From positions 248,001 to 312,000 of the forward strand of contig JADJVK010000002.1 in assembly GCA_016710625.1 (NCBI GenBank): 64,000 nucleotides of DNA, in the 5' to 3' direction. The notes under the pieces are model-generated. The model had not been told where the DNA came from. It saw nothing but the letters and a program-made list of their open reading frames with translations, and did not search any database. The position numbers were made by a program, and so were the translations under genes. Shown in pieces: positions 39,106 to 48,881 of this stretch; position 1 is the stretch's first letter, and the number at the start of each line of letters is the position of its first letter. Source of the DNA: Saprospiraceae bacterium (GTDB lineage: Bacteria; Bacteroidota; Bacteroidia; Chitinophagales; Saprospiraceae).

Positions 39106-39720
39106 ATGTTTTACAAAGTTTATATCAACGACCGCCCACTGATAATGGTGGATAAAGACAATTTAAACCAAATTGACCAACAGGAGAATTCGCTTTTGGC
39201 TCAATATAATGGGAAAATCAAGTTTTTATACAATTACATCGACTTGATGGAGAAATCTCAGAAATATGATCAGGTTATTTTGTTTACAAAAGATGTGGAG
39301 GAATTATGGGCTGATTTTAAGAAAGCACATAAAATATTAAGTGCAGCTGGTGGTGTAGTATTCAATAAAAATGGCGAATTTATCTCAATATTCAGAAGAG
39401 GATCATGGGATCTTCCAAAAGGCAAGATTGATGACGGCGAAACTCCTGAAATTGCAGCAATAAGGGAAGTTCAAGAAGAATGTGGTGTCAAAGATGTCAC
39501 TATCGAAAAACCATTGATGACTACTTGGCATACCTATATTTTAAAAGATAAGCGAATTTTGAAACCAACTTATTGGTTTAGAATGTTATGTACTGACGAA
39601 AATCTTATTCCTCAAACTGAAGAAGATATTGAAAAAATAATTTGGACTTCGCTGGATGATTTTCATAAAAATTGCAAACCTGTTTATCACAGTATTTTAG
39701 AAGTAATTAACTCATTATAA
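39106..39720 (+). CDS. Nudix hydrolase
   Basis: 204 residues. The Nudix box is complete: Gly106, Glu112, Arg120-Glu121, Glu124-Glu125 and Gly127 (GKIDDGETPEIAAIREVQEE, then CGV). It is preceded by GGVVFNKNG and RRGSWDLPKG. A 75-residue N-terminal extension of unknown role comes before the Nudix fold. It probably cleaves a nucleoside diphosphate linked to a group X; the substrate cannot be inferred. The beta-galactosidase gene follows 7 bp later. Confidence 0.92.
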   Translation: MFYKVYINDRPLIMVDKDNLNQIDQQENSLLAQYNGKIKFLYNYIDLMEKSQKYDQVILFTKDVEELWADFKKAHKILSAAGGVVFNKNGEFISIFRRGSWDLPKGKIDDGETPEIAAIREVQEECGVKDVTIEKPLMTTWHTYILKDKRILKPTYWFRMLCTDENLIPQTEEDIEKIIWTSLDDFHKNCKPVYHSILEVINSL

Positions 39721-39727
39721 ATAAATT

Positions 39728-41704
39728 ATGAATAAAATTATTCTTGTATTAATAATTTTCCTTCAAATTAATCATTTGGAGGCTCAAAACACTCAGTTAG
39801 ATAAAATCAAAAAAAGAAAGCAATTGGATTCGTTGGCTCTTAAGGCTGAGCCAATAAAAGAGAGCCATAGAATGGCTGATGAAGACTTGAAAAACCCAGC
39901 TTTGAATGTTGAAATTGAAAAAATAAAGGAAGAATCAAAGAATACTTTTATTTTAGGAAATGAAGATTTTTTACTCAATGGAAAACCATTTCAAATTATT
40001 TCAGGAGAATTGCATTATTCTAGAATTCCAAGACCCTATTGGAGACACCGACTACAAATGGCTAAAGCAATGGGATTCAATACAATAGCAACTTATGTGA
40101 TGTGGAATTTTCATGAACAGAAAAAGGGAGTTTTTGATTTTGAAACAGATGAAAAAAACCTGAATGAATTTATCAATATTGCAAAGGAAGAAGGGCTTTT
40201 TGTGATTCTTAGACCCGGACCTTATGCCTGTGCAGAATGGGAATTTGGCGGCTATCCATGGTGGTTATTGCAAGACACTACAATTAAACTTCGAACGACA
40301 AATAAGAAATTTTTAAAGCATACTGAAAATTATTTTAATGCACTTTATAAATCAATTGGTCATCAACTTTTTACCAAAGGTGGTCCCATTTTGATGGTTC
40401 AAGTGGAGAATGAATACGGTAGTTTTGGTAATGATTTGTCCTTCATGAAAGCTAATCGTGATTTGTTGATACATGCTGGATTTGATGTTCCATTATTTTC
40501 TGCTGATGGTAATTGGTTGTTCAAAAATGCTGCTATAATTGGGGTTTTGCCGGGTGCAAATGGAGAAACTAACCCAAAAAAGTTAAAGGAATCTGTCAAT
40601 AAATACAATGGAAATGCAGGACCCTATTTTACGCCAGAATGGTATCCGGGGTGGCTCGATCATTGGGGAGAACCCAAACAGAAAGTGGACGCTAAAACAG
40701 CTGCCAAAGAGTTGGATACTTTGCTAATGAACAATATTTCGGTTAATTTTTATATGTTTCATGGCGGGACAAATTTTGGATTTTGGAATGGAGCAAATTA
40801 TAGAAAGGAAAACCCCATTCAGCCCGATATCACAAGTTATGATTATGATGCCCCTTTGAGTGAAAGTGGGGTGGCTACCCCAAAATATTTTATTTTAAGA
40901 GATATCATAAAAAGCTATCTTCCAAATAAACAATATATTGCAGAACCTCCAGCAGCTACGCCAGTTATCGGAATTTCTTTTATTGAAATGAATGCTGGGT
41001 ATAATATTTTGGATAAATTACCGAATCCAATTTTCGGAGCTACACCAAAATCTTTTGAAGATTTAGATCAAGGATTTGGCTATATCTTATATCGTACGAA
41101 TGTAAATGGGGATGGCAATAAGAAAAAAATGAAAATAGCAGGTATTCGTGATTATGCGACTATATATTTGAATGGAAAATTTATTGGAAAATTGGATAGG
41201 AGAATCGGGTTGGATAGCCTAATGATTGATATGCCAAAAGGAAAAAATCAGTTAGATTTGTTGGTTGAAAATATGGGTAGGATCAATTATGGAAAATCTT
41301 TTCCAGATGGCTATAAAGGAATTGTGGGAAGTGTTTTGATTGATAGTCAAGTGGTTAGGAATTGGAATCACTATAAATTTCCATTCGATAAGGTAGTAGC
41401 TGAAAAAGGGAAATTAGCCAAAAATCAACCTTGTGTGGTTCATGGAAATTTCAATTTGAAAAAGTTAGGCGATACTTTTTTGGACATGAGAGGATGGAAT
41501 AAAGGTGTTGTATGGGTGAATGGCCATAATCTTGGAAAATATTGGAATATTGGTCCTCAACAAACCTTGTATGTGCCAGGATGTTGGTTAAATAAGGGCA
41601 AAAATGAGCTGATTATATTCGAACAAATGTATGAAGGTCAAACTCAGATATCGACAATTAATTCTCCTATCTTGGATCAATTAAATTTTGATGTGGATAA
41701 ATAG
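39728..41704 (+). CDS. Secreted glycoside hydrolase family 35 beta-galactosidase
   Basis: 658 residues with signal peptide MNKIILVLIIFLQINHLEAQ. The GH35 TIM barrel begins near 75 (FILGNEDFLLNGKPF, SGELHYSRIPRPYW) and has LRPGPYACAEWEFGGYPWW, the acid/base Glu229 in VENEYGSFG and the likely nucleophile Glu304 in TPEWYPGWLDHWGE. C-terminal beta-sandwich domains (about 430-650; VVWVNGHNLGKYWNIGPQQT) complete the family architecture. It should remove terminal beta-linked galactose from glycans in the periplasm or outside. No SusCD pair or other polysaccharide-utilisation gene is nearby. It overlaps the next gene by 14 bp. Confidence 0.94.
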   Translation: MNKIILVLIIFLQINHLEAQNTQLDKIKKRKQLDSLALKAEPIKESHRMADEDLKNPALNVEIEKIKEESKNTFILGNEDFLLNGKPFQIISGELHYSRIPRPYWRHRLQMAKAMGFNTIATYVMWNFHEQKKGVFDFETDEKNLNEFINIAKEEGLFVILRPGPYACAEWEFGGYPWWLLQDTTIKLRTTNKKFLKHTENYFNALYKSIGHQLFTKGGPILMVQVENEYGSFGNDLSFMKANRDLLIHAGFDVPLFSADGNWLFKNAAIIGVLPGANGETNPKKLKESVNKYNGNAGPYFTPEWYPGWLDHWGEPKQKVDAKTAAKELDTLLMNNISVNFYMFHGGTNFGFWNGANYRKENPIQPDITSYDYDAPLSESGVATPKYFILRDIIKSYLPNKQYIAEPPAATPVIGISFIEMNAGYNILDKLPNPIFGATPKSFEDLDQGFGYILYRTNVNGDGNKKKMKIAGIRDYATIYLNGKFIGKLDRRIGLDSLMIDMPKGKNQLDLLVENMGRINYGKSFPDGYKGIVGSVLIDSQVVRNWNHYKFPFDKVVAEKGKLAKNQPCVVHGNFNLKKLGDTFLDMRGWNKGVVWVNGHNLGKYWNIGPQQTLYVPGCWLNKGKNELIIFEQMYEGQTQISTINSPILDQLNFDVDK

Positions 41705-42632
41705 GTTTTTTCTTTCAATTTGTATTGTTTTAGTGATTGATATTCAATTGTTTGCACAGTTGGATTCTATCTATCAATCACATGCCACAGAGGATGGCTC
41801 TGCATTTTCAGTCACGTTGGATGCAGTGGTAATTTCTGATTTCAAGAAAGGGATAAATATTCCTTTTTTTATTCAAAAGATGCAAGAGGACGAAAGTTTT
41901 TATAGAGCTTTCAAGAATACAAGGTTTGCTTCCTATAATTTTAAAAATAAGGTTCAGTTTTTTGATAAAAAAAATCAAATGGTTGCTGCTTATGAGGGTG
42001 ATTGTCAGCAAAACTATGAACAGGATTGTCGGTCTATGAAAATTTTAAAAGATACATTCTGGGGAGAAAATTTTAGCAGGGATGGATCTTATAAATATTA
42101 TACAATGAAATTGTTTGATCGGTTATTTTTTACAAATGGGAAAATTTGTGGAAAACAGCCTGAAAATTCTAATAGCTCTAGTGATCAGAATAGTCATGTA
42201 ACCGAGCTGAAAAAATTGATTTTCAAGCCAGGATCAAAAGCAGATGTGCCATTCATTGGTTCTAAAATGGCGATATTTAGCAAAGAAATGTCAAAATATT
42301 ATGATTTTAGGTTAATGTCTTCGTCCATAAAAGGTCATGATTGTTACACATTTATCGTATCGGTTAAGCCAGAAATCGAAAAGGAAAATAAAGATGCAAC
42401 CGTTGTCAAATACCTAGAAACTTATTTTGACAAAACGAATCTGCAAGTTTTTGGAAGAAAATATAATTTGACTTATAAAGGTTTTTGGTTTGATTTTGAT
42501 GTTTCTATGGACATAGAGCTGACTAAAATTAAAGATAAATACTATCCTCAAAAAATTAATTATGATGGTTATTGGGATGTTCCAATGAAAAAGCCAGAAA
42601 ACGCTAAGTTTGAAATTCAGTTTGATTATTAA
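41691..42632 (+). CDS. Secreted protein of unknown function
   Basis: About 313 residues from the ATG at 41691 (the TTG just upstream is less likely). Signal peptide to about LFAQ. The mature part is rich in aromatic and charged residues, has a Cys-containing segment (EGDCQQNYEQDCRSM, GKICGKQ, KGHDCYTFIV) and ends in beta strands (FWFDFDVSMDIELTKIKDKY). It resembles outer-membrane lipoprotein-sorting or GLPGLI-like folds only vaguely; no family is claimed. Its start overlaps the GH35 stop, so the genes are co-translated and it may assist the glycosidase (inference). Confidence 0.8.
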   Translation: MWINRFFLSICIVLVIDIQLFAQLDSIYQSHATEDGSAFSVTLDAVVISDFKKGINIPFFIQKMQEDESFYRAFKNTRFASYNFKNKVQFFDKKNQMVAAYEGDCQQNYEQDCRSMKILKDTFWGENFSRDGSYKYYTMKLFDRLFFTNGKICGKQPENSNSSSDQNSHVTELKKLIFKPGSKADVPFIGSKMAIFSKEMSKYYDFRLMSSSIKGHDCYTFIVSVKPEIEKENKDATVVKYLETYFDKTNLQVFGRKYNLTYKGFWFDFDVSMDIELTKIKDKYYPQKINYDGYWDVPMKKPENAKFEIQFDY

Positions 42633-42754
42633 ATTTTTAGTTTGAAAATATATTAGAATTCATTATAATTCGTTAATTTATTTAAGAATGCAGTGAATAA
42701 TTGAAAATTTTTCCAAAAATTTAAGATATTTGTCCACTATTAATAGTTGTCATT

Positions 42755-44352
42755 ATGCAGAAAATTGCCTTTTTTCTCTTTTTTTTTATTTTTAGTATCT
42801 TAAATGCTCAACAATCTTCTGATTTTTTTGATAGCAATAAAATTGTTGAATTTAAAATCAATTTCCCTCAAAAAGATTGGATGAATGTCTTGGATTCTCT
42901 TAAAATAAATGGAGATGAGATGCTAGTAACTTCAGTTTCGATTGATGGACAGAAGTATGATAATGTTGGAGTGCAATACAAATCTAACTTGTCCTATAAA
43001 ATTGGGCAAAATAAAAATCCTTTTGTTGTTCAGTTGAATTATATAAATTCGAATCAAAATCATAAGGGTTATTCGAGTTTTTATTTGTCCATTGCTTTGA
43101 GAGACCCAAGTATGGTAAGAGAGGTTATTTCTTATGATATTCTAAGAAACTATATGCCTGCACCACAAGCAAATTTTGCAAAAGTCTATATTAATAATCA
43201 GTATAATGGGCTGTATGTGAATACAGAAGAAATAAATGATGCCTTTTTAGAAAAGTATTTTGGCTCATCTGAAGGTAGTTTTTTCAAAGCATCAAGTTTG
43301 CAAAAAGAGGTAGAGGGATGTAGAAAAGAAATTTATGGAGCTTTACAATATGAAGAAAATGCAAGATGCTACCTTGGTAATTTCAAAATGTTATCTCGAA
43401 AAGTTGGGATGATTTGATTAATCTCACGAAAGTTTTAAATCAAAATCCTGATAAAATTGAAACAGTATTAAATGTAGATAGAACTTTATGGATGCTTGCA
43501 TTTAATAATGTTATTGCAAACTTGAGTAGCTATACAGGTGAAAAAAGCCACAATTACTATTTGTATAAGGACAATTCTGGAAAGTTTAATCCAATTGTGT
43601 CAGATCTCAATTTGACTTTCGGTAGCTTTAAAAATATCGGTATTGGTTCAGATTTAAAGCTAAATGAGCTGCAAAATATGGACCCTTTGTTGCATTTGAA
43701 TAATGATCAGAAACCTCTGATTAGTAAGCTTTTGAAAAATCCGATGTACCAAAAACAATATCTTTCACATATAAGAACTCTTGTTTATAATCATTTTGAA
43801 AATCAAGCATACCTTACTAAAATTGCTGATTTGCAAAAAACGATTACCAATGCATTTATAGAAGATCCTTATAAAATCTACACTTTAGATGACCTTCAAA
43901 ATAGTTTAAAAAACACTATTGGTGAAAAAAGTAAAATACCAGGAATACAAGAATTGATGGAAAAAAGGTCTAAATTCTTAAAAAAACATAGCACCATTCA
44001 AGCAATTCCCCCAACCGTAAAAGAAATCACTTTTAGTACTAGAGAAAAATTTTCGCCAGATAAAATAAACAAATTTGTTATTAAAGCCAAAGTTGAAAAT
44101 TATCCAAAAAAAGTTTATTTGTACTATAGATTCTCTCCAAAAGAGGAATATCAAACACAGTTTTTAACAGATGATGCAACACATGGGGATGAAACTGCTG
44201 GTGATAAAGTTTTTACGACAACGATTGACCCATTAGGCAAATCAGACAAAATGGAGTATTATATAATGACTGAAAATACAACTGCTGTAGGCTACGAACC
44301 ATATAATTATATGTTTTATCCTAAAACTATTACTTTAAAAGATATTAATTAA
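42755..44352 (+). CDS. Secreted CotH kinase family protein 1 (one apparent frameshift)
   Basis: The N-terminal part (signal peptide to about 18; GVQYKSNLSYK, LRDPSMVREVISYDILRNYM, FAKVYINNQYNGLY) ends at a stop at 43415-43417. The CotH-type C-terminal part (LWMLAFNNVIANLSSYTGEK, SHNYYLYKDNSG, SDLNLTFGSF) continues one frame over. One missing A in the run 43385-43388 (or 43399-43402) gives the junction GNFKNVISKSWDDLINL and a 532-residue protein, exactly the length of the tandem paralogue that follows. CotH proteins are atypical extracellular protein kinases. Here the product is probably periplasmic or surface-located; the substrate is unknown. The gene starts a two-gene group with the next, 5 bp apart. 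Confidence 0.83.
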
Positions 44353-44357
44353 TTGAA

Positions 44358-45956
44358 ATGGTCAAATCGCTGATCAAAAAAAGCATTCTATTTTTTGTTT
44401 TTTTATTCCTAATGATCCACACATCATTTGGGCAAGATTTGTTTGATATTAAAGCTGTTCGGACAATTAAAGTCACGATTAAAGAAAAGAATTGGGAACA
44501 TGTTTTAGATTCTTTCAAAAATAAAAATATTGATAAGAAAATCGAAGCAAATTGCACCATTGATGGGAAAAAATATGAAAAAATCGGTATTAGCTACAAA
44601 GGAAATAGCTCTTATTTTAATGTAAAAAATACTGGTAGCAGGAAGTTACCATTTCATCTAAAATCTACACAAAGCGACAAAAAACAGCTGTTTTTCAATA
44701 AATATAAAAGCATTAAGTTATCCAATGTTTTTAGAGATCCAAGCTTTATTCGAGAAGTACTTTCCTATAATATTGCAAGATCCTATTTGTTTGCTGCTGA
44801 ATGCAATTTTGCTAATCTATATATCAATAATGAGTTTTTCGGTCTTTACAATTGTACACAATCTATTGACGAACAATTTTTAGAAGAATCATTTGGAACA
44901 AGTACTGGGACATTTATTAAATGTGATCCCGATTGGCAACTTACAGACCCAAAAGGTTGTCCTGCAAATGAGAAGGCATCCCTATATTACAATACTTCTG
45001 ATAGCAATTGTTTGAAAAACCTTTACGAATTGCAATCAGAAAGTGGGTATGCAAATTTGTTAAAATTGATGAATGCACTTCAAAAAGGAGGCGATACTTT
45101 AAATAAATTTTTAAATATTGATGAAACCCTTTGGTACTTAGCATTTAACAATGTTTTGGTGAATTTAGATAGTTATTCTGGGAAGTTAAGCCACAATTAT
45201 TATTTATATCAAGACACTTTTGGGATATTTCACCCGATTGTTTGGGATTTAAACTTGTCTTTTGGAGGATTTCGTCATGATGGTTTTCAAAATTCTGCTC
45301 TGAATTTGGAGCAAATGCAAACCTTGTCGCCCCTCTTGCATTATCAGAATCCACTTCGTCCATTGATTAGTTCAATGATGAAAAATGAGCAATATAAAAA
45401 GCAATATTTAGCCCATATTCGGACAATATTAAAAGATTTTTTCGAAACTGAGCAATATATGACCATTGCAAATGACATCAGAAAAAACATAGATAACTTT
45501 GTTAAAAAAGACACATTGAGTTTATATCCCTATGAGTCTTTTCAACAAAATATTGAAAAATCAGCAAAAGCTGGTAGTGTCGTAATGGTAGGAATTCGAG
45601 AACTGATGTTGGCTCGGTCAAAATATCTTTTAGCACATCCTTTGATAAATGTAGATTTTCCAAATATTAAAAATGTAACACATAGCTTGGTTAATGGAGA
45701 AGTTTCATTTGAAATAGAAGTGGAAAAATCGAATGAAATGATTTTGTATTATCGATATGAAAATCATGCTCCATTTCAACAAATGGTGTTAAAAGATGAT
45801 GGGAAAAATGGAGATTTGACAGAGAATGATGGAAAAATTAATTTAAAATTACCTTATTCTTCTGCAATCTTTCACTATTATTTATGTGCATTTAATGAAA
45901 AATCTGCGGCATTTTTTCCAGAAAAGGCTGCAAAAACTTATATTAGCATCAAATAA
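44358..45956 (+). CDS. Secreted CotH kinase family protein 2
   Basis: 532 residues, intact. Signal peptide to about residue 25 (TSFGQD). CotH-type features: YKGNSSYFNVKN, LSNVFRDPSFIREVLSYNIA, NLYINNEFFGLYNC, GTFIKCDPDWQL, LWYLAFNNVLVNLDSYSGK, SHNYYLYQDTFGIFHPIVWD and DLNLSFGGF. In characterised CotH the corresponding Asp residues bind the metal and ATP. A C-terminal chitobiase/beta-sandwich-like segment (about 420-530) follows. It is a clear paralogue of the preceding gene, which has the same order of motifs and length. Substrate unknown. Confidence 0.87.
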   Translation: MVKSLIKKSILFFVFLFLMIHTSFGQDLFDIKAVRTIKVTIKEKNWEHVLDSFKNKNIDKKIEANCTIDGKKYEKIGISYKGNSSYFNVKNTGSRKLPFHLKSTQSDKKQLFFNKYKSIKLSNVFRDPSFIREVLSYNIARSYLFAAECNFANLYINNEFFGLYNCTQSIDEQFLEESFGTSTGTFIKCDPDWQLTDPKGCPANEKASLYYNTSDSNCLKNLYELQSESGYANLLKLMNALQKGGDTLNKFLNIDETLWYLAFNNVLVNLDSYSGKLSHNYYLYQDTFGIFHPIVWDLNLSFGGFRHDGFQNSALNLEQMQTLSPLLHYQNPLRPLISSMMKNEQYKKQYLAHIRTILKDFFETEQYMTIANDIRKNIDNFVKKDTLSLYPYESFQQNIEKSAKAGSVVMVGIRELMLARSKYLLAHPLINVDFPNIKNVTHSLVNGEVSFEIEVEKSNEMILYYRYENHAPFQQMVLKDDGKNGDLTENDGKINLKLPYSSAIFHYYLCAFNEKSAAFFPEKAAKTYISIK

Positions 45957-46016
45957 TTTTTATTTATCAAAAAATAGATGTTATTTTGATGTAAAATATT
46001 TTTTTTACCAAATTAT

Positions 46017-46487
46017 ATGAAAATAGAGTCTTCCATAGATATATCGAAACCTCCCTCGGAGGTCTTTGCTTTTATGACATCTGATGAAAATTTACCACTT
46101 TGGATATCCAATCTTATCAGATCAGAAAGAATGTTTGGTGACGATGCTACCAAAGGAGCTATTACTAACCTTTTTTATGATGAGAATGGGAAAAGAGAAG
46201 TATTAGAAGAAGAAGTGCTGGAAGTGGAAGAAAATAAGAGTATAAAAGCCATTCTAAAACACAATAGGACAAATATTTTAGTAAATTATCGTTTGGAATC
46301 TTTGGATGAGGACAATACCAGACTTTACTCTGAATATGAATACCAGCCGAACAGTCTCTTATTTAAAGTTTATCTCTCTCTTAATCGAGGTAATTTAACT
46401 GAAAGATATCAAAATGATTTGCAACAATTAAAAAATGCAATCGAATCGTTAAGTGATGAATTTGACGAGTTAGAAGATGAAGATTGA
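46017..46487 (+). CDS. SRPBCC-fold protein
   Basis: 156 residues. The START/Bet v1-like helix-grip fold is suggested by SSIDISKPPSEVFAFMTSDE, LPLWISNLI and the long C-terminal helix (GNLTERYQNDLQQLKNAIES), ending in a very acidic tail (DEFDELEDED). Such proteins usually bind small hydrophobic ligands. No signal peptide. It stands alone between the CotH pair and accD. Confidence 0.8.
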   Translation: MKIESSIDISKPPSEVFAFMTSDENLPLWISNLIRSERMFGDDATKGAITNLFYDENGKREVLEEEVLEVEENKSIKAILKHNRTNILVNYRLESLDEDNTRLYSEYEYQPNSLLFKVYLSLNRGNLTERYQNDLQQLKNAIESLSDEFDELEDED

Positions 46488-46723
46488 TAATTTTTTTTAT
46501 TAATATTTTATAGATTATTTTCCACGTAATATATGTAAAGCAATTGTTAAAACTAATTGGTATTCAATTCTCTATTGTGCTTTCAAGTTGGAAATTCAAG
46601 TTGTAACTTATAAAAATATATTCTAATAACTTCGTTGGTTCAAAAAAAATAATCAAATGAAATGAAGTTTGTTTGAAAATAATATATTAGTTTTGAATTC
46701 AAAATTATAAAAAATTTTCCATA

Positions 46724-47587
46724 GTGTCTGAAAATAATTGGTTTAAGCGGCTAAAGGAGGGTATCCAAACTGCAACTAAAAATAAAAAAGAAACACCAGA
46801 TGGACTTTGGTATAAGTGTAAGAAATGTAAACATACTTGCACCTCCAAAGAATTGAGAGATAATTTTCACAAATGTCCGAAGTGTGATTATCATACAAGA
46901 ATAAGCTCTGCTGAGTATTTCGAAATATTGTATGATGGTAAATACACGGAGCTTTTTTCGAATCTTTATTCTAAAGATTCTTTAAATTTCAAAGATTTAA
47001 AACCCTATCCAGATAGATTAAAAGAAGCAACCAATCAAACAAATTTGAATGATGCAATGGCTGTTGCTGTGGGAAAAGTTAATAAACTCCCTTTGGTAAT
47101 AGCATGTATGGATTTTAAGTTTATTGGTGGCTCTATGGGCTCTGTTGTTGGCGAAAAAATATCTAAGGCAATAGATTATTCATTGGAGCATAAAATTCCA
47201 TTAATGATTATTTCTAAATCAGGTGGAGCAAGAATGATGGAATCTGCATATTCTTTAATGCAGATGGCAAAAACATCCGCAAAACTAACCTTATTAGCGG
47301 AAGAAGGTATTCCATTTTTCTCCTTTCTTACCGATCCTACTACTGGTGGCGTAACTGCCTCAAATGCTATGCTAGGTGATTTAAACTTTGCAGAACCTGA
47401 GTCACTTATTGGTTTTGCAGGACCAAGGGTAATAAAAGAAACCATAAAAAGAGACTTGCCTGAAGGATTTCAAACTTCAGAATTTTTATTAGAACATGGT
47501 TTCTTGGATTTCATCGTGAATAGAAAAGATTTGAAAGAGCGAATTACTGATTTGTTAACTATGTTTAGCGTTGCAAAAGAAGCTTAG
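46724..47587 (+). CDS. accD: Acetyl-CoA carboxylase carboxyltransferase subunit beta
   Basis: 287 residues. The N-terminal zinc ribbon has Cys32, Cys35, Cys51 and Cys54 (KCKKC and KCPKC). The carboxyltransferase domain shows MDFKFIGGSMGSVVGEKISK, ISKSGGARMMESAYSLMQMA and SFLTDPTTGGVTASNAMLGD. Together with AccA it transfers the carboxyl group from biotin-BCCP to acetyl-CoA, the first step of fatty acid synthesis. Start is a GTG at 46724, which gives the usual N-terminus (SENNWFKRLKEGI). Its stop is 1 bp from the convergent HlyD gene stop. Confidence 0.95.
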   Translation: MSENNWFKRLKEGIQTATKNKKETPDGLWYKCKKCKHTCTSKELRDNFHKCPKCDYHTRISSAEYFEILYDGKYTELFSNLYSKDSLNFKDLKPYPDRLKEATNQTNLNDAMAVAVGKVNKLPLVIACMDFKFIGGSMGSVVGEKISKAIDYSLEHKIPLMIISKSGGARMMESAYSLMQMAKTSAKLTLLAEEGIPFFSFLTDPTTGGVTASNAMLGDLNFAEPESLIGFAGPRVIKETIKRDLPEGFQTSEFLLEHGFLDFIVNRKDLKERITDLLTMFSVAKEA

Positions 47588-47588
47588 C

Positions 47589-48881
47589 CTATTTTGTAAA
47601 TTTACCTACAATCTTTTCTAAAACCCTGTTAAGCAACCTTTTTTTCTCAGTAATAATGGATGCAACACCCGTCATTTGTTGCGATTTTTCTACTGACTTA
47701 TTATAAGTTGTAGTCATTCCGTTATTTAAGCTGATTTCAATATAGTATTTAGCATCTTTTGGTATTAGGGATTTCACTTTTACCTTTCCTTCGAGCATCC
47801 CATATTCATTTGATGGGAAAGCATCCAATTTTAATAAACATTTTTGGCCAATTTCAACTTTTCCAGACCCGTTTTGTGGTAAAAATAAGCTTACAATCAA
47901 AGAATCTGAACCAACACTTGAGTTTACTGGAATGACATTAAAAACTGTTTCTTTTTCTTGTACATATTGCCCCACTTGCCGCATCTGTGAATATGACAAA
48001 GTACCATCAGTATTAGAAATTAATAGATATTTGAATTTCCAATCTTCAATTTTTGATTTCAATAAATTGGCATCTTCCATTAATTTATTGGATTGAGAAC
48101 TTTTAGAAGTTGCATTGGATTGATCCAATTGTACAATCTGGCTTCTTAGTTGATTGATATCCTTGTTTTTATCAATAATATTTAATTTGAGTTGCTTGAT
48201 TTCTTTTTCCTTCTCATACTCCTTAGTTTTATAGCTTTCTAACTCAAATCTATCAATTACACCAGCAGAGTAAAGAGATTGTTTATCCAAAAATTGTTTT
48301 TTGATTAATAAATATTCTTTTTCGGCAACAAGTTCAATATTATTTAACTCGGCAATTGATTTTTGAAGATTATTTATCTGATTATTGATTTGTTGAATAT
48401 TATCGTGATTATACTTAGAGGAAACAATAAAATTATTATCTTTTAGTGTTTGTAAAAATTGAGAATAATAGGGCTGAAGCTCTCCCAACTTCAAATTCTT
48501 ATGCTGGAACGACAAATCGAAGGACTTTCCATCAATAAAATTAAGTACATTTTGTTCTAATCCTATAATGGATTGATAATCAGAAGTGCTGTTGATTAAA
48601 CCAATGACATCTCCATTCTTTACAGATTGATTATCTTGATAAAAAATTTCTTGGATGTGACCACTTGAATTTGCAATGATATCCGTAGTGATTTTTTTTG
48701 ATTGCAGAACAAAATTGCTCTCAATTACATCAGGATATTGAATAATCCATGAAATAGTAAGAAAAAGAAGGAAGATTAATAGTATTAAAGTATTGCCCCA
48801 ACGAACAATCCAGTTGGGTGGTTTGCCTAAAATTTCATTTATTTCAGTGAATGGAACATTGTTAAAATGTTTTTTTTCCAT
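47589..48881 (-). CDS. HlyD-family adaptor of a peptide exporter
   Basis: 430 residues. One N-terminal TM helix (about 31-51, ILLIFLLFLTISWIIQY), a lipoyl half (IIANSSGHIQEIFYQDNQSV, then KNGDVIGLI), a long coiled coil (about 120-290, many Lys/Glu/Gln/Asn heptads), a second lipoyl region (ISNTDGTLSYSQMRQVGQYV) and a C-terminal beta-barrel (GKVEIGQKCLLKLDAFPSNE). It belongs to the group that partners with peptidase-containing ABC exporters, connecting them to a TolC-type channel. It is divergent from the two precursor peptides and separated from the C39 exporter gene by them, so the three parts form one cassette. Confidence 0.88.
   Translation of the reverse strand: MEKKHFNNVPFTEINEILGKPPNWIVRWGNTLILLIFLLFLTISWIIQYPDVIESNFVLQSKKITTDIIANSSGHIQEIFYQDNQSVKNGDVIGLINSTSDYQSIIGLEQNVLNFIDGKSFDLSFQHKNLKLGELQPYYSQFLQTLKDNNFIVSSKYNHDNIQQINNQINNLQKSIAELNNIELVAEKEYLLIKKQFLDKQSLYSAGVIDRFELESYKTKEYEKEKEIKQLKLNIIDKNKDINQLRSQIVQLDQSNATSKSSQSNKLMEDANLLKSKIEDWKFKYLLISNTDGTLSYSQMRQVGQYVQEKETVFNVIPVNSSVGSDSLIVSLFLPQNGSGKVEIGQKCLLKLDAFPSNEYGMLEGKVKVKSLIPKDAKYYIEISLNNGMTTTYNKSVEKSQQMTGVASIITEKKRLLNRVLEKIVGKFTK

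Noticed and set aside
43414..44352. Separate second CotH-like gene
   Set aside because: It is the C-terminal part of the gene starting at 42755; one restored base gives a 532-residue protein equal in length to the downstream paralogue.
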